Shown here one piece after another: positions 1-8,181 of a stretch of DNA of 46,070 nucleotides. Each line of letters opens with the position of its first letter. Within the stretch, counting starts at the first letter, position 1. The stretch comes from a virus, in the IMG/VR virus record IMGVR_UViG_3300021093_000126, positions 1 through 46,070 of that record. The stretch is one strand, 5' to 3'. The notes under the pieces are model-generated. The model saw nothing but the letters and a program-made list of their open reading frames with translations, was not told the DNA's origin and did not search any database. The position numbers were made by a program, and so were the translations under genes.

Positions 1-1799
1 GTGCTTGGCTCGTCTGTGGGATCGATTGGACGGTAGCGTCCTGCATAACTCATCTCCTTTTGTAATGCTTCTAAAGTGCGATACAGATATGGGGTCAAAT
101 CCAATCGCGGATCTGCAGCCATCGGTAAATCCGGTGATTGCGGATGAGGGGTCTGCATCATTCCCCCCACCAGGCGAGCGAACTGAGAGTATGCACCCTG
201 TAATTCATTCACCATCCTGAACGGGAACCCCGATAGCATCGCGGCCCGCTCCTCATCCGTTTTTGACGGGAAGAGGTATTTCAGTGCTTCAATGCTATCA
301 ACACCTAATTCTTGCAGATTTCGAACAACAATGGAGTTGTTCAAGATATCTTGAGTGGAATCTTCGTAAACAGGTCCAAGCCAGCGCCACTGGATAGTTA
401 CATCTCCATCGGGAATCAATCCCGTAATCCCAGGTGGCAATTGTTGTGTTTGTACAGCTGCCATCATCAGCCCTTTAACTTGTTCGTTAAATAGCTCCAT
501 GGCTTGTTCATAGGCAGCCACGTCTTCCGCCGGGGCTGTTTCCGGTAAATCCAGTGGCTTTTCTAATCCTGCGGCTGCGGCCAAACTTTCTCGGAACAAA
601 CGTTCTTCTTGAAAAATAATTAACTCTAAACAACGACAAATACCGTACGTATAAATAGCGTTTGCTTTTTTCTTAGACGTGGCCGCTACGCGACCAAACA
701 AAGACTTGTATTCTGTTGCAGTAACGCCAGCAGAAATAGAAAGTTCATCTACGCCGCCAAGTGCCGTGCGAATTTCTTCCCTGTAGACACGAGCAAAAGA
801 ATTTTGGTCGCCAGTAATTGCGTCCGGAACAATATAACCAACCCGATCATTTGGCTCTAGGTTGGCAATGACGCGTGGAACGCGAAGTTGACCATCAGTG
901 CCTCGATAAATAGGATCAGCTTTAAAACGAGATTGGCTTAATGCTCCCGCCCCGGTGAAGCCTGAGTTTGCAGCGATAGAGGGGCGCTGAACAACCGTTT
1001 CTCCACCAGACTCCATTAGGTCTGTCTTGGGACGAGAAGAAAGCAGGGTTGGATTACCAAAAAATTGAATATTTTTACGCATGGTTCGAACCATGTCGTC
1101 ATGCGTGCATATGTGGTTTGCTAACGCATCAAATTCACCGGTTCCTTCAGTAGAAAAACCACGAACATTATTGAAAATTTCAACACACGGAATAAAGCCA
1201 AGAGTATTTTTAACAGTTTTAGTTTTTCCAGGGACCGCCTGGTAATTTGTTTCAAAAGAAATTTCGCCTTCAGAATGCGTCTCTTCAATTGTTTTTCGTT
1301 TAATCGAAAGACGAATGTATCGCTTAGCGCCGCCTTGTCCCATGCCAAGTGGACCGCTGACATTGCTCATTTCAATGTCTTGTTGATAGCCAAAGCCATT
1401 GCGAACTTTATAGCTATAAATGATAATTACTTCTTCTAATTCACCATCAATGTTGTAATAGCTTCGATATTCGTGATTACGAAAATAATAAAGACGATAA
1501 TTAGATTTGGTTGGGCGAATATAAAAAAGCCCTTGGCCGTCACAAAGAAAATAATCCCAGATCGAATCCAGGCGAATATCCAAAGAGTTGTATTTGATTA
1601 CACGATCAATAAAATCTTTTCGTTGATTGCCAAAATTATCTTGTGCTGGAAAAAATTCAACACCCTGGCGAATGCCAAACATACGCATTTGAGCCAAGTG
1701 TGCGGCAACCACACCTGTGTCAATCATTGCCCCACCGTCTTTATTCAGGTAGGAATCAATAATTTCCTTCAGTCGAGCCTTGGCATCACCTGCAGCCAT
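1..1799 (-). CDS. Phage portal protein (partial, C-terminus off the left edge)
   Basis: An open frame of 599 codons runs without a stop from the ATG at 1799 to the window edge. Portal proteins form the dodecameric ring at the capsid vertex through which DNA enters and leaves. Support is family resemblance: large size, a Tyr/Arg-rich N-terminal half, a central stretch IQFFGNPTLLSSRP, and the segment TATEYKSLFGRVAATSKKK, which resembles the helical stem region of podovirus-like head-tail connectors. The C-terminal part is Pro/Gln-rich. The start overlaps the stop of the small basic gene upstream (TAATG), so the two are translationally coupled. No single motif proves the function, and another large head protein is possible. 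The terminase usually found nearby is not in the window. Confidence 0.7.
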   Translation of the reverse strand, partial: MAAGDAKARLKEIIDSYLNKDGGAMIDTGVVAAHLAQMRMFGIRQGVEFFPAQDNFGNQRKDFIDRVIKYNSLDIRLDSIWDYFLCDGQGLFYIRPTKSNYRLYYFRNHEYRSYYNIDGELEEVIIIYSYKVRNGFGYQQDIEMSNVSGPLGMGQGGAKRYIRLSIKRKTIEETHSEGEISFETNYQAVPGKTKTVKNTLGFIPCVEIFNNVRGFSTEGTGEFDALANHICTHDDMVRTMRKNIQFFGNPTLLSSRPKTDLMESGGETVVQRPSIAANSGFTGAGALSQSRFKADPIYRGTDGQLRVPRVIANLEPNDRVGYIVPDAITGDQNSFARVYREEIRTALGGVDELSISAGVTATEYKSLFGRVAATSKKKANAIYTYGICRCLELIIFQEERLFRESLAAAAGLEKPLDLPETAPAEDVAAYEQAMELFNEQVKGLMMAAVQTQQLPPGITGLIPDGDVTIQWRWLGPVYEDSTQDILNNSIVVRNLQELGVDSIEALKYLFPSKTDEERAAMLSGFPFRMVNELQGAYSQFARLVGGMMQTPHPQSPDLPMAADPRLDLTPYLYRTLEALQKEMSYAGRYRPIDPTDEPS

Positions 1800-2035
1800 T
1801 AACTATTTTCCCCTTTATCTTTATTGATCTTAGCAGTCTTATAGGCTTTGGAGGCCCTTGCGGCTTTACCTGCTTTTTTGGCAGTTTCTGTATTTGCAAC
1901 GAATTGTTTGCCCTCTTTGCTACCTTCTCTTTTTTTACGATCCGTCTTTTCCCTTTCTTCTTTCGACAAAGAGGCCCAGGCTTTTTCCGGCAAATAACGC
2001 TTTGTGTATCCCTTTTGTATTGCCTTGTCTGCCAT
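1799..2035 (-). CDS. Small lysine-rich basic protein (78 aa)
   Basis: A short, strongly basic protein rich in Lys, Ala and Glu, beginning MADKAIQKGYTKRYLPEKAW and ending in repeated KA/KK pairs. I do not recognise a named domain. It starts 3 bases after the stop of the ADP-ribosyltransferase-like gene, and its TAA overlaps the portal ATG by one base, so it is part of the same late transcript. The composition fits a DNA- or RNA-binding virion or packaging factor, but that is inference. The longer ORF in another frame over the same bases (1786-2049) lacks this coupling and is a shadow. Confidence 0.6.
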   Translation of the reverse strand: MADKAIQKGYTKRYLPEKAWASLSKEEREKTDRKKREGSKEGKQFVANTETAKKAGKAARASKAYKTAKINKDKGENS

Positions 2036-2038
2036 AAT

Positions 2039-3217
2039 TCACTCGCCAAGATAAGGAATCTTGCCTTTTAATAATCGGCCAAAAGCATAACTAGCTTCGT
2101 TTGTAAGCGCCCTTCCTGCTCTTGCGCCCAGGTCTGTTTTGGGGTTCGGCTTAACAGATGGAAGCCAAAGCACAGGATTAACCGCAGCTTTGCGAGTAAC
2201 TATGTCAGTCAACGAGCCTGGTTTCCCTTGCATAAATAGTGCAGTTCCGGCTGCAACAGGAGCCGCAATTTGTACTGCGGGTGCTACTACTCTACTAAGC
2301 ATTGGTGCATATCTACCTGCCATGCTTGTGACAGCCTCTGTGCCCGCTCCCAAAACAACATCTTTTGCTGTTGCCATTGTTGCTTTTCTGTAGTCATTTT
2401 GCTCAACTGCTTTTGCAACTTCAGGGGTTAAGGCTGAAAATGCTGCACCAATTGTTGCACCCGGAATATTTTCTTTTAAAAGATTTATTCCTCCTTGAAC
2501 AGCGGCGCCAACAGGATCTAAACCGTACAGTTGACGTAACCTTACAAGCTGAACATTGCCTCCCATTTCTCTTTGATTAAAAGGAAGCTTTAATTTATCT
2601 TCTACTAAGTATTCTGCTGAAGGACGAGATAAGACCTCAGGCTCTCCTGCGCCAGGTGTAATTAAATAATTAAATTTATCTGAAGGTTCTTGTTGTATTT
2701 GAAATAGTGTTTTAACTTTTCCTGGGTCTGTGTTTCTAAAAGAACTTGGATCGTTAAGGTCAAAAGGTTTTAAGCCTTTCGTAAAAGGCACAGCAGTAAG
2801 AATATCGGGAGTAAATGATTTAAACCGACCAAAAGAAAATGTTTCGCCTATTGATGGTATGGCTGAAGGATCAATTTTTGCTCCACGATATAAAGGGGAT
2901 TCTTTAGTGCTGTACGAATATACAGTTGAAGGATTTGATTGTGCAATCTCTGTTAATTGATTAATTGCTTCAATAGAATTTTGGGATTTCCAGTCAATAT
3001 CAAAACCAATATAATTCTGAAGCTGTTTTAATGCCTCGGGTTGTATGCCTTGTTTGGCAAACGCATTCTCATAATTGCCAGGTATATCAGCTAACCCTAA
3101 ACGAGCAACAAGGTTTCTTATATGCGTTTGTCGAATACTTGGATCTATTTGTTCAGGAGTAATTTTTAAAAACTTTTGTATTTCTGGAGAGCTTAAGTTA
3201 TATTTTTTTTCTTCCAT
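2039..3217 (-). CDS. Virion protein with ADP-ribosyltransferase-like domain (392 aa)
   Basis: Residues about 98-230 resemble R-S-E class mono-ADP-ribosyltransferases: LYRG (Arg111) on the first strand, FGRFKSFTPD (Ser134/Thr136) at the S-T-S-like position, and GEPEVL (E192-x-E194) at the ExE position. In this family the Arg binds NAD+, and the second Glu transfers ADP-ribose. The C-terminal 160 residues are Ala/Gly/Val-rich, with a hydrophobic stretch near VVAPAVQIAAPVAAGTALF, and may be an ejected or membrane-associated part. The ATG at 3217 overlaps the upstream stop (TGATG); the GTG one codon earlier is less likely. Phage ART domains fused to head proteins may modify host proteins on entry (known for T4 Alt). 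Activity here is inferred from motifs only. Confidence 0.6.
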   Translation of the reverse strand: MEEKKYNLSSPEIQKFLKITPEQIDPSIRQTHIRNLVARLGLADIPGNYENAFAKQGIQPEALKQLQNYIGFDIDWKSQNSIEAINQLTEIAQSNPSTVYSYSTKESPLYRGAKIDPSAIPSIGETFSFGRFKSFTPDILTAVPFTKGLKPFDLNDPSSFRNTDPGKVKTLFQIQQEPSDKFNYLITPGAGEPEVLSRPSAEYLVEDKLKLPFNQREMGGNVQLVRLRQLYGLDPVGAAVQGGINLLKENIPGATIGAAFSALTPEVAKAVEQNDYRKATMATAKDVVLGAGTEAVTSMAGRYAPMLSRVVAPAVQIAAPVAAGTALFMQGKPGSLTDIVTRKAAVNPVLWLPSVKPNPKTDLGARAGRALTNEASYAFGRLLKGKIPYLGE

Positions 3218-3501
3218 CACTTACTCTCTTTATATTTCTTGGCTGCGGCTTTAGCTTTACCGCGCTTCTCATATTCATCTTTGGTCATCCACTTTTCTTT
3301 CCCCCACTTCTCCAGAGATTTTTGTTTTTCTCCTTTGCCGCCTTTGTATCCACCGCCAGCTTTTTCATACTCTTGTGCGACAAGCTGAGCCTTACGCGCA
3401 GACCACTGCCCAGGCTTGCCACCTTTAGATCCAGCCATGATGCGGTCTTTAATCCGCTCACGTAATTCCGGCTTGGAATATTTGCTATCGTCTTGTGCCA
3501 T
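3217..3501 (-). CDS. DUF5872-like basic protein (94 aa)
   Basis: A basic protein containing KGGKPGQWSARKAQLVAQEY followed by QKSLEKWGKEKWMTKDEYEK. This pattern matches what I recall as the DUF5872 family, found in phages and large DNA viruses. The function of the family is unknown to me. The Lys/Gly-rich composition suggests nucleic-acid binding. It starts at an ATG 5 bases past the stop of the Gly/Pro-rich gene and overlaps the next gene by TGATG, so it belongs to the same late operon. Confidence 0.6.
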   Translation of the reverse strand: MAQDDSKYSKPELRERIKDRIMAGSKGGKPGQWSARKAQLVAQEYEKAGGGYKGGKGEKQKSLEKWGKEKWMTKDEYEKRGKAKAAAKKYKESK

Positions 3502-3505
3502 TACG

Positions 3506-3961
3506 TTATACCAGAGGAGGATTCTTTAAGCGCACATTGGTTGGACGGCCTGCACCAGGGTTGGGTACCAATTGCCGCATTTGTTCGTCATATTTAACCG
3601 GAGTGCTGGGTCCTTGGTTGGTTGCAACTACTTGCTCAGGGCCAACCTGTCCCATTTGAGGACCACCAAAGAACTGAGCATTGGCCATTCCTGCAAAATT
3701 GCCTGGCATCCCTGGCATCATGCCTTGGATCCCATAACCAAAAGCTTGTTGGAATGGCACGTTAATTGAACCTTCTCGTCCAGGTTCATTCTGTGGAAAT
3801 ACACGGATGGGTAAATTATCTTTAGGTGCGCCAGGTCGATATTGTTCTTGGAAAGTACGAGTGCGAGCGCCTGTCCCAAATGGAAGTTCTGGGCCTCCAG
3901 CAACCATCCCGCCAATGTTTCCAGCAGCACCTGGAACATTAATACCGCCGCCGTAAATCAT
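3506..3961 (-). CDS. Gly/Pro-rich probable virion protein (151 aa)
   Basis: An acidic-to-neutral protein rich in Gly, Pro, Met and Gln, with segments such as GIQGMMPGMPGNFAGM. No domain is recognised. Low-complexity proteins of this type, set between portal and internal virion genes, are often minor head or tail components, but this is inference from position. The ATG at 3961 overlaps the TGA of the upstream small gene (ATGA), which decides the start. Confidence 0.55.
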   Translation of the reverse strand: MIYGGGINVPGAAGNIGGMVAGGPELPFGTGARTRTFQEQYRPGAPKDNLPIRVFPQNEPGREGSINVPFQQAFGYGIQGMMPGMPGNFAGMANAQFFGGPQMGQVGPEQVVATNQGPSTPVKYDEQMRQLVPNPGAGRPTNVRLKNPPLV

Positions 3962-4113
3962 TTACTATTATTACGTTCTTTTAAGATTTTACTCCACTTA
4001 CACGGACGTACGTTCATCTCCCAGTCTTTTGGAGGATTTGGTATTGCTCGTTTTAATTCCTCAAAGTAATTCTCTAAACGTTCTTCGTCTGTAAATCGTT
4101 TAAACGTAGTCAA
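3958..4113 (-). CDS. Small protein with TTG start (51 aa)
   Basis: An open frame that begins with TTG immediately after the TAA of the upstream 33-aa gene and ends in an ATGA overlap with the gene downstream. It encodes MTTFKRFTDEERLENYFEEL and continues to NNSK. The tight coupling on both sides supports it despite its size and the lack of an ATG. It is probably a short helical, charged protein. No family is recognised. Confidence 0.5.
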   Translation of the reverse strand: MTTFKRFTDEERLENYFEELKRAIPNPPKDWEMNVRPCKWSKILKERNNSK

Positions 4114-4215
4114 TTACTTCTGCTTGCAAAACCAAAAACGACGTAATCCGTGGCGCCAAGTCATATTGATTCTTTTTTGGCGCCACTCAACGTAGTGATC
4201 TTGGAAGTGACTCAT
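4114..4215 (-). CDS. Small basic Trp/Arg-rich peptide (33 aa)
   Basis: MSHFQDHYVEWRQKRINMTW followed by RHGLRRFWFCKQK. It lies between two coupled genes: its stop directly abuts the TTG start of the next gene, and its ATG follows the 73-aa gene stop by 3 bases. Arg, Trp and His dominate. No family is recognised. It is called from operon spacing only. Confidence 0.4.
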   Translation of the reverse strand: MSHFQDHYVEWRQKRINMTWRHGLRRFWFCKQK

Positions 4216-4218
4216 TGA

Positions 4219-4440
4219 CTAACTAAAGTGTCCTTTGGTTTCGTCTTTGCTGGACTTCATGGAGCTTCCCATCCGTTGCATAATGTCTTCCATGGCCTCC
4301 AGGGATTCGAGCCGCATCAAGATGTCGGCAATCGTATGGATGGTGATGGGATGTTCGGCACGTGCGGCAAATGCCAACGCGTCACGCAGGCAATTGGTCG
4401 CTTGGTTGACCGATTCCTTGACTTGATTGGATAGAGTCAT
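4219..4440 (-). CDS. Small helical hypothetical protein (73 aa)
   Basis: Begins MTLSNQVKESVNQATNCLRD and is predicted to be mostly helical, with Met-rich amphipathic segments near its end (LMRLESLEAMEDIMQRMGSS). The ATG at 4440 lies inside the 3' end of the 65-aa gene upstream (59-base overlap). A longer version starting at 4584 would overlap that gene almost entirely and was not chosen. No function is recognised. Confidence 0.5.
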   Translation of the reverse strand: MTLSNQVKESVNQATNCLRDALAFAARAEHPITIHTIADILMRLESLEAMEDIMQRMGSSMKSSKDETKGHFS

Positions 4441-4579
4441 TTCCGACTTCTTGGGTTCCCTCAGTATAATTGTTCCCAGCATTTTGTTTAGACAGAGCGA
4501 GACTTTGGAGTAGCTGAAGGTGTTGGTCGAGGAATTGATTTCCGTCTGCCAACATCTGTTGATATTCTTGCATTTGCAT
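4382..4579 (-). CDS. Small Gln-rich hypothetical protein (65 aa)
   Basis: Starts MQMQEYQQMLADGNQFLDQH. It has a Gln/Leu-rich amphipathic N-terminal half, compatible with a coiled coil, and a polar Ser/Gln/Gly tail. It lies between the GDPD-like gene and the 73-aa gene, overlapping the latter. The ATG at 4579 was preferred to an extension to 4693 that would overlap the GDPD-like gene. The family is unknown. Confidence 0.45.
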   Translation of the reverse strand: MQMQEYQQMLADGNQFLDQHLQLLQSLALSKQNAGNNYTEGTQEVGNDSIQSSQGIGQPSDQLPA

Positions 4580-4611
4580 GACAACTTGCGGTTCGTAGAA
4601 ACCGAAACAAC

Positions 4612-5082
4612 TTAAACCATAATAGACGTAATAACCGAAGCTGTGATACTGGCATAATCCGTACACACGCCGGAAACTTTGGTCTTCTTCCAATGCTCCA
4701 TTGAATCTCTGGTGGGGTACAGCAGATCAACTAAGATGCAGCCAGGTCCTGGTTGAACGTCTGGATAAGTCCAGATGTATCCCCACGACGTTAAAGCGTA
4801 GTCATCTTCCTGGTGCCAAAACGCATTAAAGCCTTCTTTGAGAACGTAGAGAGCATCTCGGTTTTTACAATGCAGCCAGAGGTAATCTTTCCGTTCTTTA
4901 AGCCAAACCAAATTAACGTAATACTGGGGGTCGTCGTGCCCCAAGAAAAACTGACCATCGATGAGACGGATATCGATCTCCACATCGAATAGATGATCAA
5001 TTGCGGCGTCAATAGTCTCTGGCCGATTTTCTTCCAGGGGATCAGGGCCATGTAGATTTCCTCGGTGTGAAATGATTTTCAT
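4612..5082 (-). CDS. Glycerophosphodiester phosphodiesterase-like protein (156 aa)
   Basis: Contains the GDPD signature in order: SHRG near residue 4, ENRPE near residue 17, VEIDIR near residue 31 and LGHD near residue 44. These supply the catalytic His residues and the metal-binding acidic residues of the TIM-barrel phosphodiesterases. At 156 residues it is shorter than typical GDPDs (about 240), so it is a minimal or truncated barrel. An AAGGAG ribosome site sits 11 bases before the ATG at 5082, one base past the stop of the HAD-nucleotidyltransferase gene. The longer frame to 5241 overlaps that gene and is rejected. It probably acts with its neighbours in phosphodiester or sugar-phosphate metabolism of a surface glycan. 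The substrate is unknown. Confidence 0.65.
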   Translation of the reverse strand: MKIISHRGNLHGPDPLEENRPETIDAAIDHLFDVEIDIRLIDGQFFLGHDDPQYYVNLVWLKERKDYLWLHCKNRDALYVLKEGFNAFWHQEDDYALTSWGYIWTYPDVQPGPGCILVDLLYPTRDSMEHWKKTKVSGVCTDYASITASVITSIMV

Positions 5083-5083
5083 C

Positions 5084-6454
5084 TCAGCCAAACTCCTTAA
5101 GGAATAACTGCAGATCCTCTGGTGTACCGAGCCCATGCATGGCACGGACGGGGATTGCGCTAATTTTTTTGCCTTCGTTGATTGCGTAATTGTACGCAGG
5201 ACAGATGTAAAACTCACCAAGGGTGCGATCGTCAGTAGCAATCATCTGATCAACGTACTTAACAAAGTCGCTGCCATGTCTCCACCAATACACACCGCAG
5301 GTTGCATCATGGCTAATGGGTTTCTTCTCGGCTACTTCCACAATGTTTGTTGTGCCTGACTCGCGTTTGACATAACTCCACTTGGGATGGGTGCTGTAGA
5401 ACGTAAAGATTGCACCATCAGCATCGCTGTTTTGTAATTGGTACAGACTTTGGATCGGGTCCCATTCCAGGAACTGGTCGCTGTTAAGGATCAGCAAGGG
5501 TTGGTCATTGTCAATAATGTCACGTGCCAGAAGTGCAGTACATGCCGCACCGTCGGTGATGCCATTGACCGGAACGACATTGGAACCAGGGGCAATCAAG
5601 TTGAGTAGGCTGGGCAGGCTGTACTTTTCGATGTGCTCTTCTTGGGCAAGAAATGTGTAATTAGCTTTGATACCAACGTTCTCAACAACAAGTTGGATCA
5701 TCGGCTTACCCAATACGTCAATCAACGGCTTGGGGAACGTAAATCCAGCGGCGGCAAAACGTGAGCCACGGCCTGCCATGGGGATCAGGACATTGAGATC
5801 ATTCATGCGTGGTTGAGGTTTGGCTTTGAGTTTTTCATCTACTAAGGTAATAGCTTCTTGAATCTTTTGCTCGGTAAGATCTGCGCGATTCTTGACAGCA
5901 ATCACTTGAGCGCCAGACTGAAGGGCAGCTTGGATGCCAACGGCTGAGTCTTCAAAAATTACACAGTCTTTTGGTGTCACACCAAAGTGAATCATGCAGC
6001 GCCAATACAATTCGGGATGTGGTTTCTTGTGATGTACTTCTTCGGCACTGATGAAGTAGTCGACTAAGGAAAACAAGCCGAGGGAGTGGATGGCATTTTG
6101 AACTGACTTGCGAATGCAGTTGGATGCAACGGCGACCGCAATGTTCTCTGCTTTGATTTGCTCCAGAAGTTGGAACAGTTGTTTGTCTTTGGCGAGCTGG
6201 GAGAAATGATAAGTTGTGATCTTTTGTTTTAAGGCCCAGATTGTCTCATGAGTCTCGGGTGGAAGATTGCGTTCCTGGCTAAGGCGTTGCAACTTTTCGC
6301 TCGTTGGTAAACCATCGAAATAGGCAAGGTGATCTTCAGTGCTGATCACATACTTTTGGTCAATAGTTGTCAGGGCTTGATTGAGGGCTTCAAAGTGAAT
6401 GTCTTTGCTATCAACCAGGACACCGTCAAGGTCAAAACAGATGAGTTTGGTCAT
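5084..6454 (-). CDS. Fusion of HAD phosphatase and sugar-phosphate nucleotidyltransferase (456 aa)
   Basis: Two enzymes in one chain. Residues 1-210 form a HAD hydrolase of the beta-phosphoglucomutase type: FDLDGVLVDS (nucleophile and acid Asp), VASN (motif II), KKPHPE (motif III Lys) and FEDSAVGIQA (motif IV). Residues 218-456 form a nucleotidyltransferase: VLIPMAGRGSRFAAAG (NTP-binding GxGxRF loop), FPKPLIDVLGKPMI, and LILNSDQFLEWD (metal-binding Asp). Such enzymes phosphorolyse or activate sugars as nucleotide sugars. The ATG at 6454 lies 2 bases past the glycosyltransferase stop; a TTG at 6460 is the alternative. The position between GDPD-like and glycosyltransferase genes suggests a complete small module that makes and transfers an activated sugar. 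Confidence 0.8.
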   Translation of the reverse strand: MTKLICFDLDGVLVDSKDIHFEALNQALTTIDQKYVISTEDHLAYFDGLPTSEKLQRLSQERNLPPETHETIWALKQKITTYHFSQLAKDKQLFQLLEQIKAENIAVAVASNCIRKSVQNAIHSLGLFSLVDYFISAEEVHHKKPHPELYWRCMIHFGVTPKDCVIFEDSAVGIQAALQSGAQVIAVKNRADLTEQKIQEAITLVDEKLKAKPQPRMNDLNVLIPMAGRGSRFAAAGFTFPKPLIDVLGKPMIQLVVENVGIKANYTFLAQEEHIEKYSLPSLLNLIAPGSNVVPVNGITDGAACTALLARDIIDNDQPLLILNSDQFLEWDPIQSLYQLQNSDADGAIFTFYSTHPKWSYVKRESGTTNIVEVAEKKPISHDATCGVYWWRHGSDFVKYVDQMIATDDRTLGEFYICPAYNYAINEGKKISAIPVRAMHGLGTPEDLQLFLKEFG

Positions 6455-6456
6455 GG

Positions 6457-8013
6457 TCAAAGCCTCTGTCCTTTGTTGGCATCAACTTGGCTGAAGAACT
6501 TTTGATCCCTGTGCTCTTTCTGGTGATAAACCGTGCAGTTGTAAGCGCACTTGAAATGCACAAACGGACGTAAGCGATTCGTCCACTCCAGGTCTTCTTC
6601 CTGCATGTGACCCAGGGATTCATTGAAGGGTACTTCCAGGAGCAGGTCTCTGTGGACGCAGAAGATATTGCCTGAGATGTACACATCTCCTTGGTGTTGC
6701 CAGTCGCTGTAGTTGTAAAAGACACGTCGATCTAATTCCCGTGGACCATCGAAGCCACTCCAGTCGTACCAAAACCTTTTACCATCTACGCGTTGTTGCG
6801 GGAACGCAAGTACAGACCAGGGATATTCCAACTCGAAACGGTGGAGTGCTTGGTACCAGTGGGGGCTGAGTGTTAAGTAGTCATGTAGTAAACAAAGGCG
6901 TTCATATTGTGCTTCTTGGGCAAGCACATTCTTTTTCTTGGTAATCCACAGGCGACGTACTGATTCATCGAAAGGAATGAACCGAAGGTTTGGATGAGCC
7001 AGATCTGTAGCTAAATCTTCGGGGCATTCAGGACCAATCAAAAGAATTTCATATTCATCCAGGTCTTGGGCGTGGATTGAATTGACACATGTAATAAGGT
7101 GTTCTGGATTGTCGTACCCAGTGCAAATACCGAAGGTGATTGGTGTTTCGTGGTAGTAGTCCTGATTGGAAAATGTATATTTTTGTGACATCTCCAGGCG
7201 TTTGCGGTGATGCGCAACAACCTCAGCGGAGGGAACTACTTCAACGTCATGTTTGATTTCGGCATGGATGAGTGGGTCAACAATGACTTCATATCCATTG
7301 TCACGAAGGGAACGGCAAAAAGCCCAGTGCTCGCAACCTGCTTTTCCGTCCCATTGGACATTGAATTCCAGGGCGTCTGCTTTGATTAGTGCGACTGAAC
7401 CAAAGGCACTCGATACACTTACCGGTTCTTCTGCCTCCCAGGTTTCACGGTCAATTGGAGACAGGAATGGGTTGGAGGCGAAGGTCATCGCCTGGTTACC
7501 ATCGGCATCAATCAATGCCCAGCTGTCGTAATAAGACGGCAAGCCAGTCTCTTCAATAGCATCGGTAACGTCTTGAACAGTATTGGGTGTGATCATGCCC
7601 CAGCTGGGGTTGTCGTCCAGGGCGTCAACCATTCGTTGAATCTGGTCGGGACGGAAGGCCACATTGGTATCGGCCACCAGGAGATAATCGAAATCCCAGT
7701 AGTCAAGGAGTTGCAGGCACATGTTGCGGTACCGTGCCAACCACTGGGTTCGTTCGGTTGACTGGACACTTCCCCATTGTTTGGAATCATTGTGCTCACT
7801 GATGAGAAACCCTTTACGGGTGTCAAGCCAGGAACGCAGGACAAATGGGGTTGTATCTGTGGAGTCGTTCTCCAGAAATGCGTAGATGAATCGATATTTT
7901 TGGGGGATCAGCTCGTCTTCCAGCCACTCGTAGTTGGCAACGGTTTGTTCGGTTCCTTGTCCATTGTTGCGCCACAAAGTGAGAACGGCGATACGCTTGG
8001 CAACTGGCGGCAT
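6457..8013 (-). CDS. Two-domain glycosyltransferase (518 aa)
   Basis: Two GT-A-like halves. Residues 1-280 begin RIAVLTLWRNNGQGTEQTV and contain FLENDSTDTT and LLVADTNVAF, a pattern resembling Anp1/GT62-like mannosyltransferases (the DTN replaces the usual DxD). Residues 285-500 begin ITFGICTGYDNPEHLITCVN, typical of a GT2 N-terminal strand and helix, with LLHDYLTLSPHW and EEDLEWTNRL as the likely metal-binding and acceptor motifs. No signal peptide or membrane segment is seen, so a cytoplasmic enzyme is likely. It may glycosylate virion proteins or host surface glycan with the sugar supplied by the adjacent HAD-nucleotidyltransferase. The donor and acceptor cannot be read from sequence. Confidence 0.75.
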   Translation of the reverse strand: MPPVAKRIAVLTLWRNNGQGTEQTVANYEWLEDELIPQKYRFIYAFLENDSTDTTPFVLRSWLDTRKGFLISEHNDSKQWGSVQSTERTQWLARYRNMCLQLLDYWDFDYLLVADTNVAFRPDQIQRMVDALDDNPSWGMITPNTVQDVTDAIEETGLPSYYDSWALIDADGNQAMTFASNPFLSPIDRETWEAEEPVSVSSAFGSVALIKADALEFNVQWDGKAGCEHWAFCRSLRDNGYEVIVDPLIHAEIKHDVEVVPSAEVVAHHRKRLEMSQKYTFSNQDYYHETPITFGICTGYDNPEHLITCVNSIHAQDLDEYEILLIGPECPEDLATDLAHPNLRFIPFDESVRRLWITKKKNVLAQEAQYERLCLLHDYLTLSPHWYQALHRFELEYPWSVLAFPQQRVDGKRFWYDWSGFDGPRELDRRVFYNYSDWQHQGDVYISGNIFCVHRDLLLEVPFNESLGHMQEEDLEWTNRLRPFVHFKCAYNCTVYHQKEHRDQKFFSQVDANKGQRL

Positions 8014-8019
8014 GGTGAT

Positions 8020-8181
8020 CTACAAATCCACCCTAATGTACTCAATTTCCCGTTCTAAAAGTTTTTTTTCATAAAAATCTGCAAGCTCGGTGTCAATATC
8101 CTCGAAAATCTTGCCATCCAGGCTGAGGACTGGATACGCATCTACGTCTTCCAGGTAGAAGCGGGTCAGCTGACTAGCCAC
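8020..8181 (-). CDS. Small acidic protein with GTG start (53 aa)
   Basis: Starts at GTG 8181, inside the end of the 81-aa gene (8-base overlap), and ends 6 bases before the glycosyltransferase ATG. It encodes MASQLTRFYLEDVDAYPVLS, then an acidic helical stretch ending IRVDL. It was too short for routine ORF listing but fills an otherwise empty gap with tight spacing. No family is recognised. Confidence 0.5.
   Translation of the reverse strand: MASQLTRFYLEDVDAYPVLSLDGKIFEDIDTELADFYEKKLLEREIEYIRVDL

Noticed and set aside
1786-2049. Alternative 87-aa basic ORF overlapping the 78-aa gene
   Set aside because: Composition is basic too, but it lacks the TAATG coupling to the portal gene.
4612-5241. 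N-terminal extension of the GDPD-like gene to 209 aa
   Set aside because: Overlaps the nucleotidyltransferase gene by about 160 bases; the AAGGAG-preceded ATG at 5082 starts right before the SHRG motif.
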